This document shows positions 32,878 to 41,167 of a DNA stretch of 64,000 bases, piece by piece. The translations under genes were made by a program, and so were the position numbers. Below the pieces are notes generated by a model. That model did not search any database. It had not been told where the DNA came from and saw nothing but the letters and a program-made list of their open reading frames with translations. Position 1 is the first letter of the stretch. The number at the start of each line of letters is the position of its first letter. Origin of the DNA: Chloroflexota bacterium (GTDB lineage Bacteria; Chloroflexota; Limnocylindria; Limnocylindrales; CSP1-4); assembly GCA_017853275.1 (NCBI GenBank), contig JAFMJV010000005.1, forward strand, positions 1 through 64,000, read 5' to 3'.

Positions 32878-34311
32878 ATGAAGGCCTGGGGCGGACGCTT
32901 CACCGAGGGGCCGGATCCGGTCGCCGCCGAGTTCGGCCGGTCGATCGAGGTGGATCGCGAGCTCGCGCTGGACGACCTGACGGGGTCGATCGCCCACGTA
33001 CGCGGGCTGGAGCGTGCCGGGCTCCTCAGCGTGGCCGAGCGCGATGCGCTCGTCGCCGGGCTCGAGGGCCTCGCCACCGAGGTCGAAGGCGGCGGGTTCC
33101 CGTGGGACCCGGAGCTCGAGGATGTCCACCTCAACCTGGAGATGGCGCTCGCAGCACGGATCGGGCCGGTCGCGGGCAAGCTCCACACCGGCCGCTCGCG
33201 GAACGACCAGGTCGCGACCGACCTCCGGCTCTGGCTCCGGCGGACGGCGGCGGGGCTGGATGCACGGATCCTCGACCTCGAGGGGGCGCTCGTCGGCCTC
33301 GCGCGCCGCGAGGAGGGGACGGTCATGCCCGGCCACACCCATATCCAACCGGCCCAGCCGGTCCTCCTCGCCCACCACCTCCTCGCCTACGTGGAGATGC
33401 TCGAGCGCGACCGGGGCCGCTTCGCAGATGCCGTCCGGCGCGCGAACCGCTCCCCGCTCGGCTCCGGCGCGATCGCGGGAACGGGCTACCCGATCGACCG
33501 CGCGGCGGTGGCTGCCGAGCTCGGCTTCGACGGACCGACGCACAACTCGATCGATGCCGTGGGTGACCGCGACTTCGTCATCGAGAGCATGGCCGCGGCG
33601 GCGCTCACGATGGCCCATCTCTCCCGGCTCGCGGAGGAGATCGTCTGGTGGACGCATCCGGCCTTCGGCTGGATCCGGCCCGCGGACGCCTTCTCCACCG
33701 GCTCCTCGATGATGCCGAACAAGCGGAACCCGGACCCCGCGGAGCTCGTCCGTGGCCGGGCCGCCCGGGTGATCGGCCAGCTCACCGGACTCCTCGCGCT
33801 CCTCAAGGGGATCCCCGCGAGCTACCAGCGCGACCTCCAGGAGGACAAGCCGCCGCTCTTCGACGCGCTCGCCGTCCTGGACGCCTCCCTCCGGGTCCTC
33901 GCCGGGATGGTGAGCACGCTGCGCGTGGATGGCGAGCGGATGGCCGCGGCGGCCGGACGCGGCTTCACGACCGCGACCGCGGTGGCGGACACGATCGTCG
34001 GCGAGGGGATCCCCTTCCGCGTCGCCCACGGGATCGCGGGCCGGCTCGTGGCGGCGGCCGAGCGGGCCGGGACGGAGCTGGACGGCGTGACGGATGCGGA
34101 CGTGGCGGAGGCCTTCCGGGCAGCGGAGGACCCGGCGGCCCGCGAGCGCGCAGACGACCCGGCCCTCCCCGGCCGGATCCGTGCCGCAGCCACGGTCGCG
34201 GGGGCGCTTGCCCGCTGCGACGTCGTGGGCGGGACGGCGCCCGCCCGCGTGGCGGCCGAGCTCGCGGGGCACGAGGCGCGGCTCGCGGAGGAGACCGGCA
34301 GGGCCCGGTGA
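32878..34311 (+). CDS. argH: Argininosuccinate lyase
   Basis: The 477-residue fumarase-superfamily enzyme splits argininosuccinate to arginine and fumarate. The signature GSSMMPNKRNPDPAELVRGRA holds the catalytic Ser. HTGRSRNDQVATDLRLWLR and PGHTHIQPAQPVLLAHHLLAY are the other two conserved regions of the tetramer active site. The final 40 residues are an Ala/Arg-rich tail. It ends in a GTGA overlap with the next gene, so downstream genes are probably translated from the argGH mRNA. Confidence 0.96.
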   Translation: MKAWGGRFTEGPDPVAAEFGRSIEVDRELALDDLTGSIAHVRGLERAGLLSVAERDALVAGLEGLATEVEGGGFPWDPELEDVHLNLEMALAARIGPVAGKLHTGRSRNDQVATDLRLWLRRTAAGLDARILDLEGALVGLARREEGTVMPGHTHIQPAQPVLLAHHLLAYVEMLERDRGRFADAVRRANRSPLGSGAIAGTGYPIDRAAVAAELGFDGPTHNSIDAVGDRDFVIESMAAAALTMAHLSRLAEEIVWWTHPAFGWIRPADAFSTGSSMMPNKRNPDPAELVRGRAARVIGQLTGLLALLKGIPASYQRDLQEDKPPLFDALAVLDASLRVLAGMVSTLRVDGERMAAAAGRGFTTATAVADTIVGEGIPFRVAHGIAGRLVAAAERAGTELDGVTDADVAEAFRAAEDPAARERADDPALPGRIRAAATVAGALARCDVVGGTAPARVAAELAGHEARLAEETGRAR

Positions 34312-34742
34312 CGGAGCGCATCCCGCTCCTCTTCCTGCGGCGGGATCGCGGCCCCTCCGGTGGCGAGTGGAAGGCGCGTGACCTCTTCCTCCACGCGCGG
34401 TCGTCCCGCCGCTTCACCCCGCTCCTCCACCTCGCCGAGGAGCCCGCGGATCCCGCGCTCCGGACCTGGACGGGGATCGGACCACGGACCGACCGCTGGG
34501 AGCCCGAGGCGGCCGGTGGCCTCTTCTGCGGGGGGATCGACTGGCCGGACGATGCCGCCGATCCGGGCCGGCCGGTCTTCACGCTCATCCAGGGCCTCGG
34601 CCAGGCGGATCCGGCCGATCCGCGGCAGGGAGCAGCGATGCGGGCGGCCGGCCGTGCGGAGGCGAGCGCACGGACCGAGGAGCGGGAGCGGGTCGCGCTG
34701 TGCGCGATCCTGGACGGCGAGGCGGTGCCGCGCTGGACGTGA
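34308..34742 (+). CDS. Hypothetical protein coupled to argH and a sulfotransferase
   Basis: The 144-residue protein is not recognised. It is soluble, with IPLLFLRRDRGPSGGEWKARDLFLHARSSRRFTPLLHLAEEPADPALRTWTGIGPRTDRW at the front and a charged Ala/Arg/Glu helix at the end. The reality of the gene rests on position: its GTG overlaps the argH TGA and its TGA overlaps the GTG of the sulfotransferase, both as GTGA, leaving no gap on either side. The longer track ORF (33648) only reads antisense-like sequence inside argH. Confidence 0.6.
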   Translation: MTERIPLLFLRRDRGPSGGEWKARDLFLHARSSRRFTPLLHLAEEPADPALRTWTGIGPRTDRWEPEAAGGLFCGGIDWPDDAADPGRPVFTLIQGLGQADPADPRQGAAMRAAGRAEASARTEERERVALCAILDGEAVPRWT

Positions 34743-35680
34743 TCCTCACGGGGATCCCCCGCTCCGGGACGACCCTCGCGACCTCGCTCCTCGACCGGGT
34801 GCCCGGCGTGGTCGCGCTCTCCGAGCCGATCGATCCGGTCTCGCTCCGCGGGATGGGCCGCGAGGCGATCGCGGCCGCGATCGTGCGCTGGATCGGGGAG
34901 GAACGTGCCTCGATCCTCGCCACGGGCCGCGCACGGACGAAGCTGCGCGACGGGGTCGTCCCGGAGGACATGGTCGCCGGGGCTCCCGGCGCGGATGGCC
35001 TGCGCACGGTGCGGGTCGATGACGGGTGGGTCGACGTCCGCGAGCGGGGGCTCCGCCCGGACTTCCGGCTCATCGTGAAGCACCCGGGTCTCTTCGCCGT
35101 CGTCCTCCCCGAGCTCGCTGCGCGGCTCCCGTGCGTTGCCGTCGTCCGGAACCCGCTGGCGACCCTCCTCTCCTGGCAGACCATGGGGATGCCCCTCCGG
35201 GACGGCCATTCCGTGAATGTGGAGGCGGTCGACGGAGACCTCTCCCGGCGCCTCGCCGCCGAGCCGGACCGGCACCGGCGCCAGGTGCTCCTCCTCGGCT
35301 GGTGGGTGGGCCGCTTCCGGCGGACCCTGCCGGATCCGCTCATCGTCCGCTACGAGGAGATCATCGCGACCGGAGGGCGCGCTCTCGCGCCGGCAGCGCC
35401 CGGAGCCGCACAGCTCGACCTTCCCCTCGCGAGCCGGAACCGGAGCCCGCTCTACGACCCCGCGCTCGTGGACCGCCTCGCCGAGCTGCTGCTCGCGATG
35501 CCCGGGGACCACCTCGCGATCCACGGGGCGGAGGCAGTGGAGCAGCTCCGGGCAGAGTGGCGGCGCCACGGCGCGGCGGGACCGGGAGGGGGCGCCGAGC
35601 AGCCGGAGGCCATCGGCGGCATCATCAGTCGGACGGCCGGAGATCCTGCCGGAGATGCGGAAGGGAGCGGGAAACGATGA
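34739..35680 (+). CDS. PAPS-dependent sulfotransferase family protein
   Basis: The 313-residue protein begins with the 5'-phosphosulfate loop ILTGIPRSGTTLATSLL. The 3'-phosphate strand-turn LPCVAVVRNPLATLLSW follows about 120 residues later, as in bacterial Sulfotransfer_1/3 proteins, which use PAPS to sulfate sugars, lipids or peptides. The acceptor cannot be inferred. GTG 34739 overlaps the previous stop by 4 bp and directly precedes the first conserved strand. Its TGA overlaps the next ATG. Its place behind argH is unusual. Confidence 0.82.
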   Translation: MILTGIPRSGTTLATSLLDRVPGVVALSEPIDPVSLRGMGREAIAAAIVRWIGEERASILATGRARTKLRDGVVPEDMVAGAPGADGLRTVRVDDGWVDVRERGLRPDFRLIVKHPGLFAVVLPELAARLPCVAVVRNPLATLLSWQTMGMPLRDGHSVNVEAVDGDLSRRLAAEPDRHRRQVLLLGWWVGRFRRTLPDPLIVRYEEIIATGGRALAPAAPGAAQLDLPLASRNRSPLYDPALVDRLAELLLAMPGDHLAIHGAEAVEQLRAEWRRHGAAGPGGGAEQPEAIGGIISRTAGDPAGDAEGSGKR

Positions 35681-36834
35681 GGAACGGACGGAGGCGTGCC
35701 CTCGGGGCGCTGGTCGCGATCGGCGCGCTCGGGATCGCCGGGGTCCTCCCCGTAGCGGCCCAACCCCCCGGCTGGACGATCGTGGCGGACGGGCTGGCGG
35801 GGCCCCGGGGCCTCACGCTCGGTCCGGACGGGACACTCTATGTCGCGATCTCGGGGACCGGCGGCAGCGAGTGCTTCGATCACCCGGTCTTCGGCAAGGC
35901 CTGTGTCGGGACGAGCTCGGGGATCGTCGCGATCGGCACGGACGGGACGATCGTGCCGCTGGTGAGCGGCCTGCCGTCCGTCGCGTTCGGGGACGAGGCG
36001 AAGAACCCGACCGGGGTCTCCCATCTCTTCCTCGGCCCGGATGGCGCCTTCATCGCCACGGTCGGTCTGGGTGGTGAGCCCGAGTACCGCGACGGCCTCC
36101 CGGTCGTGGGCAAGGAGCTGATGGGGACGGTGATCCGCGTGGTCCCCGGCGAGGCGCCGGTCGTCATCGCCGACCTCGCGGCGGCGGAGGCGGCCACGAA
36201 CCCCGACCAGGGCGACCCCACCTCGACGATCGACTCCAATGCCTACGGGGTGGCGCTCGCGCCGGACGGCTCGATCTGGGCGGCGGATGCCGGCGGGAAC
36301 ACGATCTACGCGATCGACGCGAGCGGGACGCTGAGCGTCGTCGCGGTCCTCCACGCGACGATGGTCCCCGCGCCCACCGCGCCCGGCGCATCCCCGGACC
36401 CGGCCGCATCGCCGGTGCTGATCCCGATGCAGTCGGTCCCCACGGGGATCGCCGCCGGTCCGGACGGCGCCGCCTATGTCACGCAGCTGACGGGCGCCCC
36501 CTTCCCGCTCGGTGGCGCCGCCGTCTGGCGGATCGTCCCGGGCGAGGAGCCCACCGTCTACGCGAGCGGCTTCACGAACGTCGTCGACCTCGCCTTCGAT
36601 GCGGACGGGAGCCTCCTCGTCCTGGAGTACGCGACGAACCGGATCCCCTCCGGTGACCTGACCGGCGGACTCTGGCGGGTGCCGGCAGGCGGCGGGACGC
36701 CCGTGCAGATCGCATCGGAGGGCCTCACCGCCCCGGGTGGGATCGAGGTCGCCCCGGACGGGACGATCTATGTCTCCACCCTCACCCCGCGATCCGGCGG
36801 CGGTCAGATCCTCGCGCTCGCGCCCGGGTCCTGA
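35677..36834 (+). CDS. Secreted ScyD/ScyE-family beta-propeller protein
   Basis: The 385-residue protein has a signal peptide (GALVAIGALGIAGVLPVAAQ) and then repeated propeller blades: GLAGPRGLTLGPDGTLYVAISGTGGSECF, NAYGVALAPDGSIWAADAGGNTIYAIDASG, MQSVPTGIAAGPDGAAYVTQLTG, NVVDLAFDADGSLLVLEYATN and GLTAPGGIEVAPDGTIYVSTLTP. This fits the ScyD/ScyE family named after the cyanobacterial scytonemin cluster. Here there are no scytonemin genes, so the name marks homology only. GGGAG precedes the ATG, which overlaps the sulfotransferase stop (ATGA). A strong hairpin follows. Confidence 0.85.
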   Translation: MRNGRRRALGALVAIGALGIAGVLPVAAQPPGWTIVADGLAGPRGLTLGPDGTLYVAISGTGGSECFDHPVFGKACVGTSSGIVAIGTDGTIVPLVSGLPSVAFGDEAKNPTGVSHLFLGPDGAFIATVGLGGEPEYRDGLPVVGKELMGTVIRVVPGEAPVVIADLAAAEAATNPDQGDPTSTIDSNAYGVALAPDGSIWAADAGGNTIYAIDASGTLSVVAVLHATMVPAPTAPGASPDPAASPVLIPMQSVPTGIAAGPDGAAYVTQLTGAPFPLGGAAVWRIVPGEEPTVYASGFTNVVDLAFDADGSLLVLEYATNRIPSGDLTGGLWRVPAGGGTPVQIASEGLTAPGGIEVAPDGTIYVSTLTPRSGGGQILALAPGS

Positions 36835-36882
36835 CCCCGGACCGCGGGCCCACCCCAGGGCGCGCGGATCCCGGCCACACGA

Positions 36883-36912
36883 ACGCCGCTCGCCCCTCCG
36901 GGCGGGCGGCGT
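36883..36912. terminator. Hairpin between convergent ScyD/E and lysA genes
   Basis: Thirteen-base arms ACGCCGCTCGCCC / GGGCGGGCGGCGT (one G.U) with loop CTCC sit between the two stop codons. It could act in both directions, but it lacks a T-tract on either strand. Confidence 0.5.
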
Positions 36913-36929
36913 CCTCATGCCGGGGCGGT

Positions 36930-38225
36930 TCAGCTGCGCGGTGCCACCCGGGGGCGGGCCGCCACGACCCGGCCGCCGCGCACGGCGACCTCGGCGGGGA
37001 TCGGGTGGGAGAGGAAGAGGGGCATCGATTCGGTGAAGCCGTAGGCGCCCGCGTCCACGACCGCGAGGAGGTCCCCGGTCCGCGGCGCGGGCATCGGGAC
37101 CTCCGTGGCAAGGACGTCCAGGCCGGTACAGAGCGGGCCGACGATGTCCGTGACGCCGTCCGCGGGGCGGCCGGCGCCCGCTCCCACGATGAGGGTCCGC
37201 TGGGCGCGACCGATGAGCGCGGGCCGGAGCAGGTGATGGATCCCGCCGTCCGTGACGGCGATCGTCCGGCCACTCCGCTCCTTCGTCCGCACGACGCGCA
37301 TGAGGTAGGCGCCCGCGGGTCCGGCAAGGAAGCGGCCCGGCTCGAAGAGGAGGCGCGTCTCGGAGAGGCCGGTCCGGTCCGCCCAGGTCGCCGTCTCGCG
37401 CGCGAGGCCGTCGCGGAGCAGGTCGAGGTCGAGGGGCGCCTCGTCATCGGCATAGGGGATCCCCAGCCCACCACCGGCATCCACCGTGCGCAGGTGGAGG
37501 CCGTGCCGGGTGGCGAATGCCTCCGCCCGGGCGGCAAGGCTGCGGACGTTCTCCACGATCCGGGTGGCATCGAGGACGTTCGAGGCACCGAAGGCGTGGA
37601 GCCCGAGGAGCTCGTAGGGGGAGCCTGGGCCGCCGATCGCGCCGGCGAGGAGGAGACGGTCCACGGCGGCATCCACCTCGTCCGGGACGAGGCCGAACTT
37701 CCCGGCACCGGGCCCACCGATGATCGGATGCGCCTCGGCACCGATCCCTGCTCCCTCGATCGCGAGGCGGAGGAGGATCCCCTGCCGCGGCGCCGCCACC
37801 GGCGCGAGCTCGATGAGCACGTCGAGCTCCTCGAGCGATTCGACGGTGATCGCCCGGAGCCCGCTGCGGGCGGCGCGCGCGAGCTCCGCATCCGTCTTGC
37901 CCGGCCCGGTGAAGACGACCGAGCGAAGGTCGAAGCCCGCACGGGTCACCGCATCGAGCTCGCCCCCGGAGGCGATATCGGCGCCCACGCCGAGACCGGC
38001 GAGGTGGGCGAGGAGGGCGGGGTTCGGGTTCGACTTCACCGCGAAGGCGAGCTCGGCACGCTCCGGGAGCGCCGCGCGGAGCGCGCTGACGCGCGCCGTG
38101 ACGACGTCCAGGTCATAGACGAAGAGCGGCGAGCCGTGGGCGCGGACGAGCTCCTCGGGGTCCATCCCCGCGATACGGGCCCCCGCCTCGATCCGCGGGT
38201 GCTCCGGAGCCGCTCCTTCGCTCAC
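36930..38225 (-). CDS. lysA: Diaminopimelate decarboxylase
   Basis: The 431-residue fold-type III PLP enzyme converts meso-DAP to lysine. Schiff-base Lys is in FAVKSNPNPALLAHLAGLG; other conserved parts are TGPGKTDAEL, AGKFGLVPDEV, DAGGGLGIPY, FEPGRFLAGPAGAYL and the active-site Cys in GPLCTGLDVLATE. GTG 38225 overlaps the dapD stop (GTGA). It is the last gene of dapB-dapA-dapD-lysA. The family also includes other basic-amino-acid decarboxylases, but the operon settles the role. Confidence 0.93.
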   Translation of the reverse strand: MSEGAAPEHPRIEAGARIAGMDPEELVRAHGSPLFVYDLDVVTARVSALRAALPERAELAFAVKSNPNPALLAHLAGLGVGADIASGGELDAVTRAGFDLRSVVFTGPGKTDAELARAARSGLRAITVESLEELDVLIELAPVAAPRQGILLRLAIEGAGIGAEAHPIIGGPGAGKFGLVPDEVDAAVDRLLLAGAIGGPGSPYELLGLHAFGASNVLDATRIVENVRSLAARAEAFATRHGLHLRTVDAGGGLGIPYADDEAPLDLDLLRDGLARETATWADRTGLSETRLLFEPGRFLAGPAGAYLMRVVRTKERSGRTIAVTDGGIHHLLRPALIGRAQRTLIVGAGAGRPADGVTDIVGPLCTGLDVLATEVPMPAPRTGDLLAVVDAGAYGFTESMPLFLSHPIPAEVAVRGGRVVAARPRVAPRS

Positions 38226-39130
38226 CGGAGCGCCTCCTCGAGCGCGACCCGCGCCTCCGTGGAGGCGTCGCGGCGCTTGACGATGACGGGGACGGAGAGC
38301 GCGACCCCCTGCGCTGCCGCCCAAGCGCCCGGCGCGGGCCGGCTGCCGGGGATGACGACCGCGCCGGGCGGGACGACGAGCGGCGCCTCCGGCGTGCCGC
38401 GCAGCTCCCGCTCCTCGACGAGGTCGATGAGCCGGCTTTGCCCGGTGAGGATGACACCGGAGCCGAGGACGGCCCCCTGGCCCACGACGACCCCCTCGTA
38501 GAGGCCGCAGCCGCCGCCGACGAAGGCATCGTCCTCCACGACGACCGGGCGCGCTCCGGCCGGCTCGAGGACGCCGCCGACCTGGGCCGCGGCGGAGAGA
38601 TGCACGCGGGCCCCGATCTGGGCGCAGGAGCCGACGAGCGCGTGGGAATCGACCATCGTCCCGCGCCCGACCCAGGCACCGATGTTCAGGTAGGAGGGGG
38701 GCATGATCGTCACGCCCGGCTCGAGGTGGACGCCCGAGCGCGCCGTGCTTCCGCCGGGGACGACACGCCAGGGGGCCCCGGCCGCGAGCGCGGCGCGCGC
38801 GCCCTCGCTCTCGAGGAGGTCGAGGACGCCGTAGGCCACCTTGTCCCGGGCCACCATGATCGGACCGTCCCGGTAGTCGCGCAGGCCGGGGATCCGGAAG
38901 CCGAGGAGGATCCCGCGCTTCACCCACGCGTTCACCCGCCAGCCGCCGGGGGCGGCCGGATCCGGCTCTGCGGCACGCACGGCCCCCGCTTCGAGCGCGG
39001 TGACGAGCTCCGCGGTGAGCTCGACGGCCTCGTCCCGGAGGGCGTCCGGGAGGGGGCTGCCGGCGGCGGGCCAGGCGTCGAGGGTGGCGAGGATCCGGTC
39101 GCGAAGCGCGGCGTACGCCTCGCCGCTCAC
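38222..39130 (-). CDS. dapD: Tetrahydrodipicolinate N-succinyltransferase
   Basis: The 302-residue left-handed beta-helix acyltransferase commits the succinylase branch of DAP synthesis. The hexapeptide region is easily read: IMPPSYLNIGAWVGRGTMVDSHALVGSCAQIGARVHLSAAAQVGGVLEP, then VEDDAFVGGGCGLYEGVVVGQGAVLGSGVIL. The N-terminal helical domain (WRVNAWVKRGILLGFRIPGL) is of the long DapD type. GTG 39130 overlaps dapA by 4 bp. DapC and DapE are not in the window. Confidence 0.94.
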   Translation of the reverse strand: MSGEAYAALRDRILATLDAWPAAGSPLPDALRDEAVELTAELVTALEAGAVRAAEPDPAAPGGWRVNAWVKRGILLGFRIPGLRDYRDGPIMVARDKVAYGVLDLLESEGARAALAAGAPWRVVPGGSTARSGVHLEPGVTIMPPSYLNIGAWVGRGTMVDSHALVGSCAQIGARVHLSAAAQVGGVLEPAGARPVVVEDDAFVGGGCGLYEGVVVGQGAVLGSGVILTGQSRLIDLVEERELRGTPEAPLVVPPGAVVIPGSRPAPGAWAAAQGVALSVPVIVKRRDASTEARVALEEALR

Positions 39131-40047
39131 GCGCCCGCTCCGTCCGCGATCAGCCCCACCGCGGCGAGCGCGGCGCGGAGGGTCGCCCGCTGCGCGTCCG
39201 CGAGCGGCAGGAGCGGCTCGCGGAGGACGTCGTGGATGAGACCCATCTCGGCGAGCGCGGCCTTCACCGGGACCGGGTTCGGGGAGATGAAGTTCACGCG
39301 CATGAGGTCGAGGTAGCGGTGGTGGAGCGCCCGGGCGGTCGCCCAGTCGCCCGCGAAAGCTGCCGCGCAGATCCGCGCCATCTCGGCGGGGATCTCGTTG
39401 GAGGCCACGCTGATCACGCCGTCCCCGCCGAGGGCGAGCATCGGGAAGGTGACCGAATCGTCGCCGGAGAGGACGGAGAAGCCCTCGGGGCGGTCGCGCA
39501 GGATCGTCATGATCTGCTCGATGTTCCCGCTCGCCTCCTTCACCGCGACGATCCCGGGATGGCCGGCGAGGCGCATCAGGGTGGCGGGCTCGATGTTCGT
39601 GCCGGTCCGGCCGGGGACGTTGTAGACGACGACCGGGAGCCCGCCCTCGTCCGCGACGCGCCGGTAGTGGCTCTCGAGCATCCGCTGGTCCGGCTTGTTG
39701 TAGTAGGGCGCCACCACGAGCGCCGCGTCCGCACCGAGCGCCTTCGCGCGGCGGGTCGCCTCGATCACCGTGCGCGTGTCGTTCGAGCCGGTCCCGGCCA
39801 CGACCGGGATCCGGCCTGCGGCACCGCGCCGGCGGACCGCGTCGATCGCGAGGCCGATGATCCGCTCGTCCTCCTCGTGGGAGGTCGTGGGGGACTCGCC
39901 GGTCGTGCCGACCGGGACGAGCCCGTCGATGCCGAGGTCGATCTGGCGCTCGACGAGCCGGACGAAGGCCGCCTCGTCGAAGGAGCCGTCCGGCAGGAAG
40001 GGGGTGACGAGGGCGGTGAAGGCGCCACGCAGGCGGAGGGCGGTCAT
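39127..40047 (-). CDS. dapA: 4-hydroxy-tetrahydrodipicolinate synthase
   Basis: The 306-residue TIM-barrel aldolase condenses pyruvate with aspartate semialdehyde, the first dedicated lysine step. Schiff-base Lys is in GIVAVKEASGNIEQ, the tyrosine relay in VVYNVPGRTGTNI, and the N-terminal PVGTTGESPTTSHEE holds the TTGE carboxylate loop. It lies 36 bp after dapB and overlaps dapD by 4 bp. Feedback by lysine cannot be judged from sequence alone. Confidence 0.95.
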   Translation of the reverse strand: MTALRLRGAFTALVTPFLPDGSFDEAAFVRLVERQIDLGIDGLVPVGTTGESPTTSHEEDERIIGLAIDAVRRRGAAGRIPVVAGTGSNDTRTVIEATRRAKALGADAALVVAPYYNKPDQRMLESHYRRVADEGGLPVVVYNVPGRTGTNIEPATLMRLAGHPGIVAVKEASGNIEQIMTILRDRPEGFSVLSGDDSVTFPMLALGGDGVISVASNEIPAEMARICAAAFAGDWATARALHHRYLDLMRVNFISPNPVPVKAALAEMGLIHDVLREPLLPLADAQRATLRAALAAVGLIADGAGA

Positions 40048-40083
40048 CGTCGTTCGGTCTCCAGGAGGTGGGGGGCGGGTCGG

Positions 40084-40851
40084 TCAGGAGGCGGCCGGGC
40101 CGGCGAGGATCTCGCCGATCAGGCTCGCGAAGGGGATGAGGCCGGCGGGACGGTCCGGGTCCGCGCAGATCCGGTCGGCCGCGAGGAGCGCACCGGCCAC
40201 GTAGGCCGAGCGGTCCCGCGCGGTGACCTGGAGCTCGATCGATTCGCCCGGCGCATCGAACCCCACGATGTGCATCCCGGGGTGGACGCCGGCGCGGATC
40301 GCGACGACCTCGAGCGTCGCGGGATCTGGCGCTCCCTGCCCCTCGGGCAGGAGCGCCCGGCGCTTCGCGGGGAGGTGGGGAAGCATCCGCTCGGCGATCG
40401 CGTTCGCGGTGCCGGAGGGGCGGTCCGCCTTGGCGCGGCGGTGCTGCTCCACGATGAAGGGGTCGAACTCGGGGAAGCGCCCGAAGCGCTTCGCGGCCTC
40501 GACGGCGACCTCGGTGAAGAGGATGACGCCGACGCTGAAGGTGGGGCCGACGACGACGCGCAGGCCACGCTCGGCGATCAGCCGCTCAAGACCCGCCGCG
40601 ATCGCCGGGTCGTGCGCCCAGCCGGTCGTCCCCACGACGATCGAGCGGCAGCCCGCGTCCGCGGCGAGCCGGAGGTTCGGCAGGAAGGTCTCGGCGTGGC
40701 TGAACTCGAAGGCGACGTCCACGGGGGCGAGGGCCGCCGGGTCCGGCCGGTCCGCGCGACCGGTCATCCCGACGACCGCATCGCCGCGGGCCTCCAGGGC
40801 GCCGCGGATCGCGCGGCCCATGTTCCCCGCACCGGTGAGGAGCGCTCGCAT
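40084..40851 (-). CDS. dapB: 4-hydroxy-tetrahydrodipicolinate reductase
   Basis: The 255-residue NAD(P)H enzyme has dinucleotide motif LLTGAGNMGRAIRGAL and the substrate signature VEQHRRAKADRPSGTANAIAERML, where the usual EIHH is EQHR. Catalytic His and Lys are retained. The C-terminal tetramerisation strand set is normal (GVHPGMHIVGFDAPGESIELQVTARDR). AAGGAAGG precedes ATG 40851, only 22 nt after an intrinsic terminator. It leads the operon dapB-dapA-dapD-lysA and is preceded by a 170-nt leader. Confidence 0.94.
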   Translation of the reverse strand: MRALLTGAGNMGRAIRGALEARGDAVVGMTGRADRPDPAALAPVDVAFEFSHAETFLPNLRLAADAGCRSIVVGTTGWAHDPAIAAGLERLIAERGLRVVVGPTFSVGVILFTEVAVEAAKRFGRFPEFDPFIVEQHRRAKADRPSGTANAIAERMLPHLPAKRRALLPEGQGAPDPATLEVVAIRAGVHPGMHIVGFDAPGESIELQVTARDRSAYVAGALLAADRICADPDRPAGLIPFASLIGEILAGPAAS

Positions 40852-40873
40852 CGTCCGTCCTTCCTTCTCGCCG

Positions 40874-40913
40874 AAACAAAAACGCCGCGGTCACCGTGCT
40901 CGGTGTCCGCGGC
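40874..40913 (-). terminator. Intrinsic terminator/attenuator in the dap leader
   Basis: On the minus strand GCCGCGGACACCG / AGCA / CGGTGACCGCGGC forms a 13-bp hairpin with a central A-A mismatch, followed by GTTTTTGTTT. It is the only hairpin plus T-tract I found in this G+C-rich window. It lies upstream of its own operon's first gene, which marks it as an attenuator. Confidence 0.85.
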
Positions 40914-40924
40914 CCCGGGAGCCT

Positions 40925-40965
40925 GTCCGCCAGGCCCCACGCTTCTCGCGCGCTGCCTAGCGGAC
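40925..40965 (-). promoter_or_regulatory. Alternative stem-loop in the dap leader
   Basis: GTCCGCTAGGC (40965-40955) can pair over 11 bp, with one G.U, with GCCTGGCGGAC (40935-40925). The same GTCCGC can instead pair with GCGGAC (40910-40905) in the terminator's 5' arm, so two exclusive folds are possible. The upstream strand overlaps the leader ORF stop codon. Confidence 0.5.
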
Positions 40966-41022
40966 CGCTGCCTCCAGGCAGGGCCGCGTGCGCTTGCGCT
41001 TCGGGAAATCGTGGTTCGCCAT
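40957..41022 (-). CDS. Putative 21-residue leader peptide of the dap operon
   Basis: ATG 41022 opens 11 nt after the -10 element, so only about 4-5 nt into the transcript. It encodes MANHDFPKRKRTRPCLEAAVR and stops with TAG at 40957. Lys codons at positions 8 and 10 lie between Arg codons. The stop codon sits inside the alternative stem. The length, the position before an intrinsic terminator and the lysine-synthesis operon downstream suggest a translated attenuator. With only two Lys codons this is not a classic run. Too short for the ORF track. Confidence 0.45.
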   Translation of the reverse strand: MANHDFPKRKRTRPCLEAAVR

Positions 41023-41033
41023 CTCGGGGGCGG

Positions 41034-41062
41034 AGTATGGGGGCGGGCGGGGAGCGCGTCAA
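41034..41062 (-). promoter_or_regulatory. Sigma70-type promoter of the dap operon
   Basis: TTGACG (41062-41057), a 17-nt spacer and CATACT (41039-41034) give a start site near 41027 and a leader of about 175 nt. It is divergent from the binding-protein gene. Together with the leader this accounts for the 316-bp gap 40852-41167. Confidence 0.65.
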
Positions 41063-41103
41063 GCGTGGCGGGACGGGCTCCGCGTCCGGGGGAAGGGGAC
41101 GGG

Positions 41104-41109
41104 TAGACT
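41104..41109 (+). promoter_or_regulatory. Candidate -10 (TAGACT) for the binding-protein gene
   Basis: TAGACT lies 58 nt before ATG 41168, giving a leader of about 50 nt that carries GGAAGGAG. Confidence 0.4.
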
Positions 41110-41167
41110 CGGCCCCGCACGCGGTCCGGGTGGGACGGACCGGCCGGAGTCGGGAAGGAGACGGGCG

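Noticed and set aside
40874-40913. T-box-like ACCGCGG in the dap terminator
   Set aside because: GGTGACCGCGG resembles the T-box UGGNACCGCG core, but the 5' leader is too short and shows no stem I or specifier loop, so a T-box call is not supported.
40852-41034. Lysine riboswitch in front of dapB
   Set aside because: None of the conserved L-box junction sequences are visible and the leader is compact; only the attenuator hairpins can be supported.
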